Below, piece after piece: positions 63,961 to 64,000 of a stretch of 64,000 bases of DNA. Each line of letters begins with the position of its first letter. The stretch's first letter is position 1. This DNA comes from Cydia pomonella (taxonomy: Eukaryota; Arthropoda; Insecta; Lepidoptera; Tortricidae): the NCBI RefSeq assembly GCF_033807575.1, contig NC_084716.1, positions 6,448,001 to 6,512,000 of the forward strand, in the 5' to 3' direction. The notes under the pieces were generated by a model. It made no database searches, was not told where the DNA came from, and saw nothing but the letters and a program-made list of their open reading frames with translations. A program made the translations under genes and the position numbers.

Positions 63961-64000
63961 GCACCATACTTTAAAAAAGATCTCACTTGTCTAGAGCAAC

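Noticed and set aside
1..64000. CRISPR array, bacterial operon, riboswitch or plasmid origin
   Set aside because: No regularly spaced identical repeats or prokaryotic gene layout; the content is eukaryotic and lepidopteran.

Overview
The window is nuclear DNA from a lepidopteran insect, most likely a moth. It is AT-rich, has no operons or dense bacterial-type coding, and is filled with repeats typical of moths and butterflies: tRNA-headed SINEs, RTE-, Jockey/CR1-, R2- and R1-like non-LTR retrotransposon remains, a Helitron of the TC...CTAG type, and at least ten families of short inverted-repeat elements (MITEs). Most long open frames are shadows or eroded transposon pieces. Family labels such as MITE-P, REP-Q and SINE-1 are local names defined by shared sequence within the window.

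The most notable object is a predicted plus-strand gene at 25719-38419. A 51-nt first coding exon encodes a signal peptide and ends at a splice donor. It is followed by five separate 27-nt microexons (29676, 31669, 34497, 35332, 36871) and a terminal exon (38378-38419). Every internal exon lies between good AG and GT sites, is phase 0, and encodes one 9-residue repeat with Cys at positions 1 and 6 (consensus C-x-G-x-x-C-x-A-T). The terminal exon encodes a sixth repeat, four more residues and a stop. The product would be a secreted protein of about 75 residues with 12 cysteines, spread over 12.7 kb. I do not recognise the family. In architecture it resembles the microexon genes of schistosomes and the bicycle genes of aphids.

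Layout. 0-11 kb: repeats (5S-rRNA-containing REP-T, SINEs, a LINE ORF2 3' end) and one isolated exon-like segment (10995-11097). 11-25 kb: MITEs, SINEs nested in each other, a GC-rich repetitive block (17.3-17.8 kb), a Jockey-type LINE end, and a CTAACC-containing minisatellite. 25.7-38.4 kb: the microexon gene, with introns full of repeats. These include an antisense R2-like endonuclease frame just before the last exon. 38.4-50 kb: SINEs, MITEs, a second CTAACC minisatellite and a tandem coding-like repeat at 49.1-49.6 kb. 50-56.6 kb: LINE 3' ends and two decayed reverse-transcriptase regions, one showing a template-switch rearrangement. 56.6-60 kb: a SINE and a decayed DDE-type transposase. 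60.3-64 kb: two direct copies of a GC-richer LINE 5' region with ORF1-like remnants.

Everything was read by eye from sequence. Family assignments rest on recognised motifs, not on searches.
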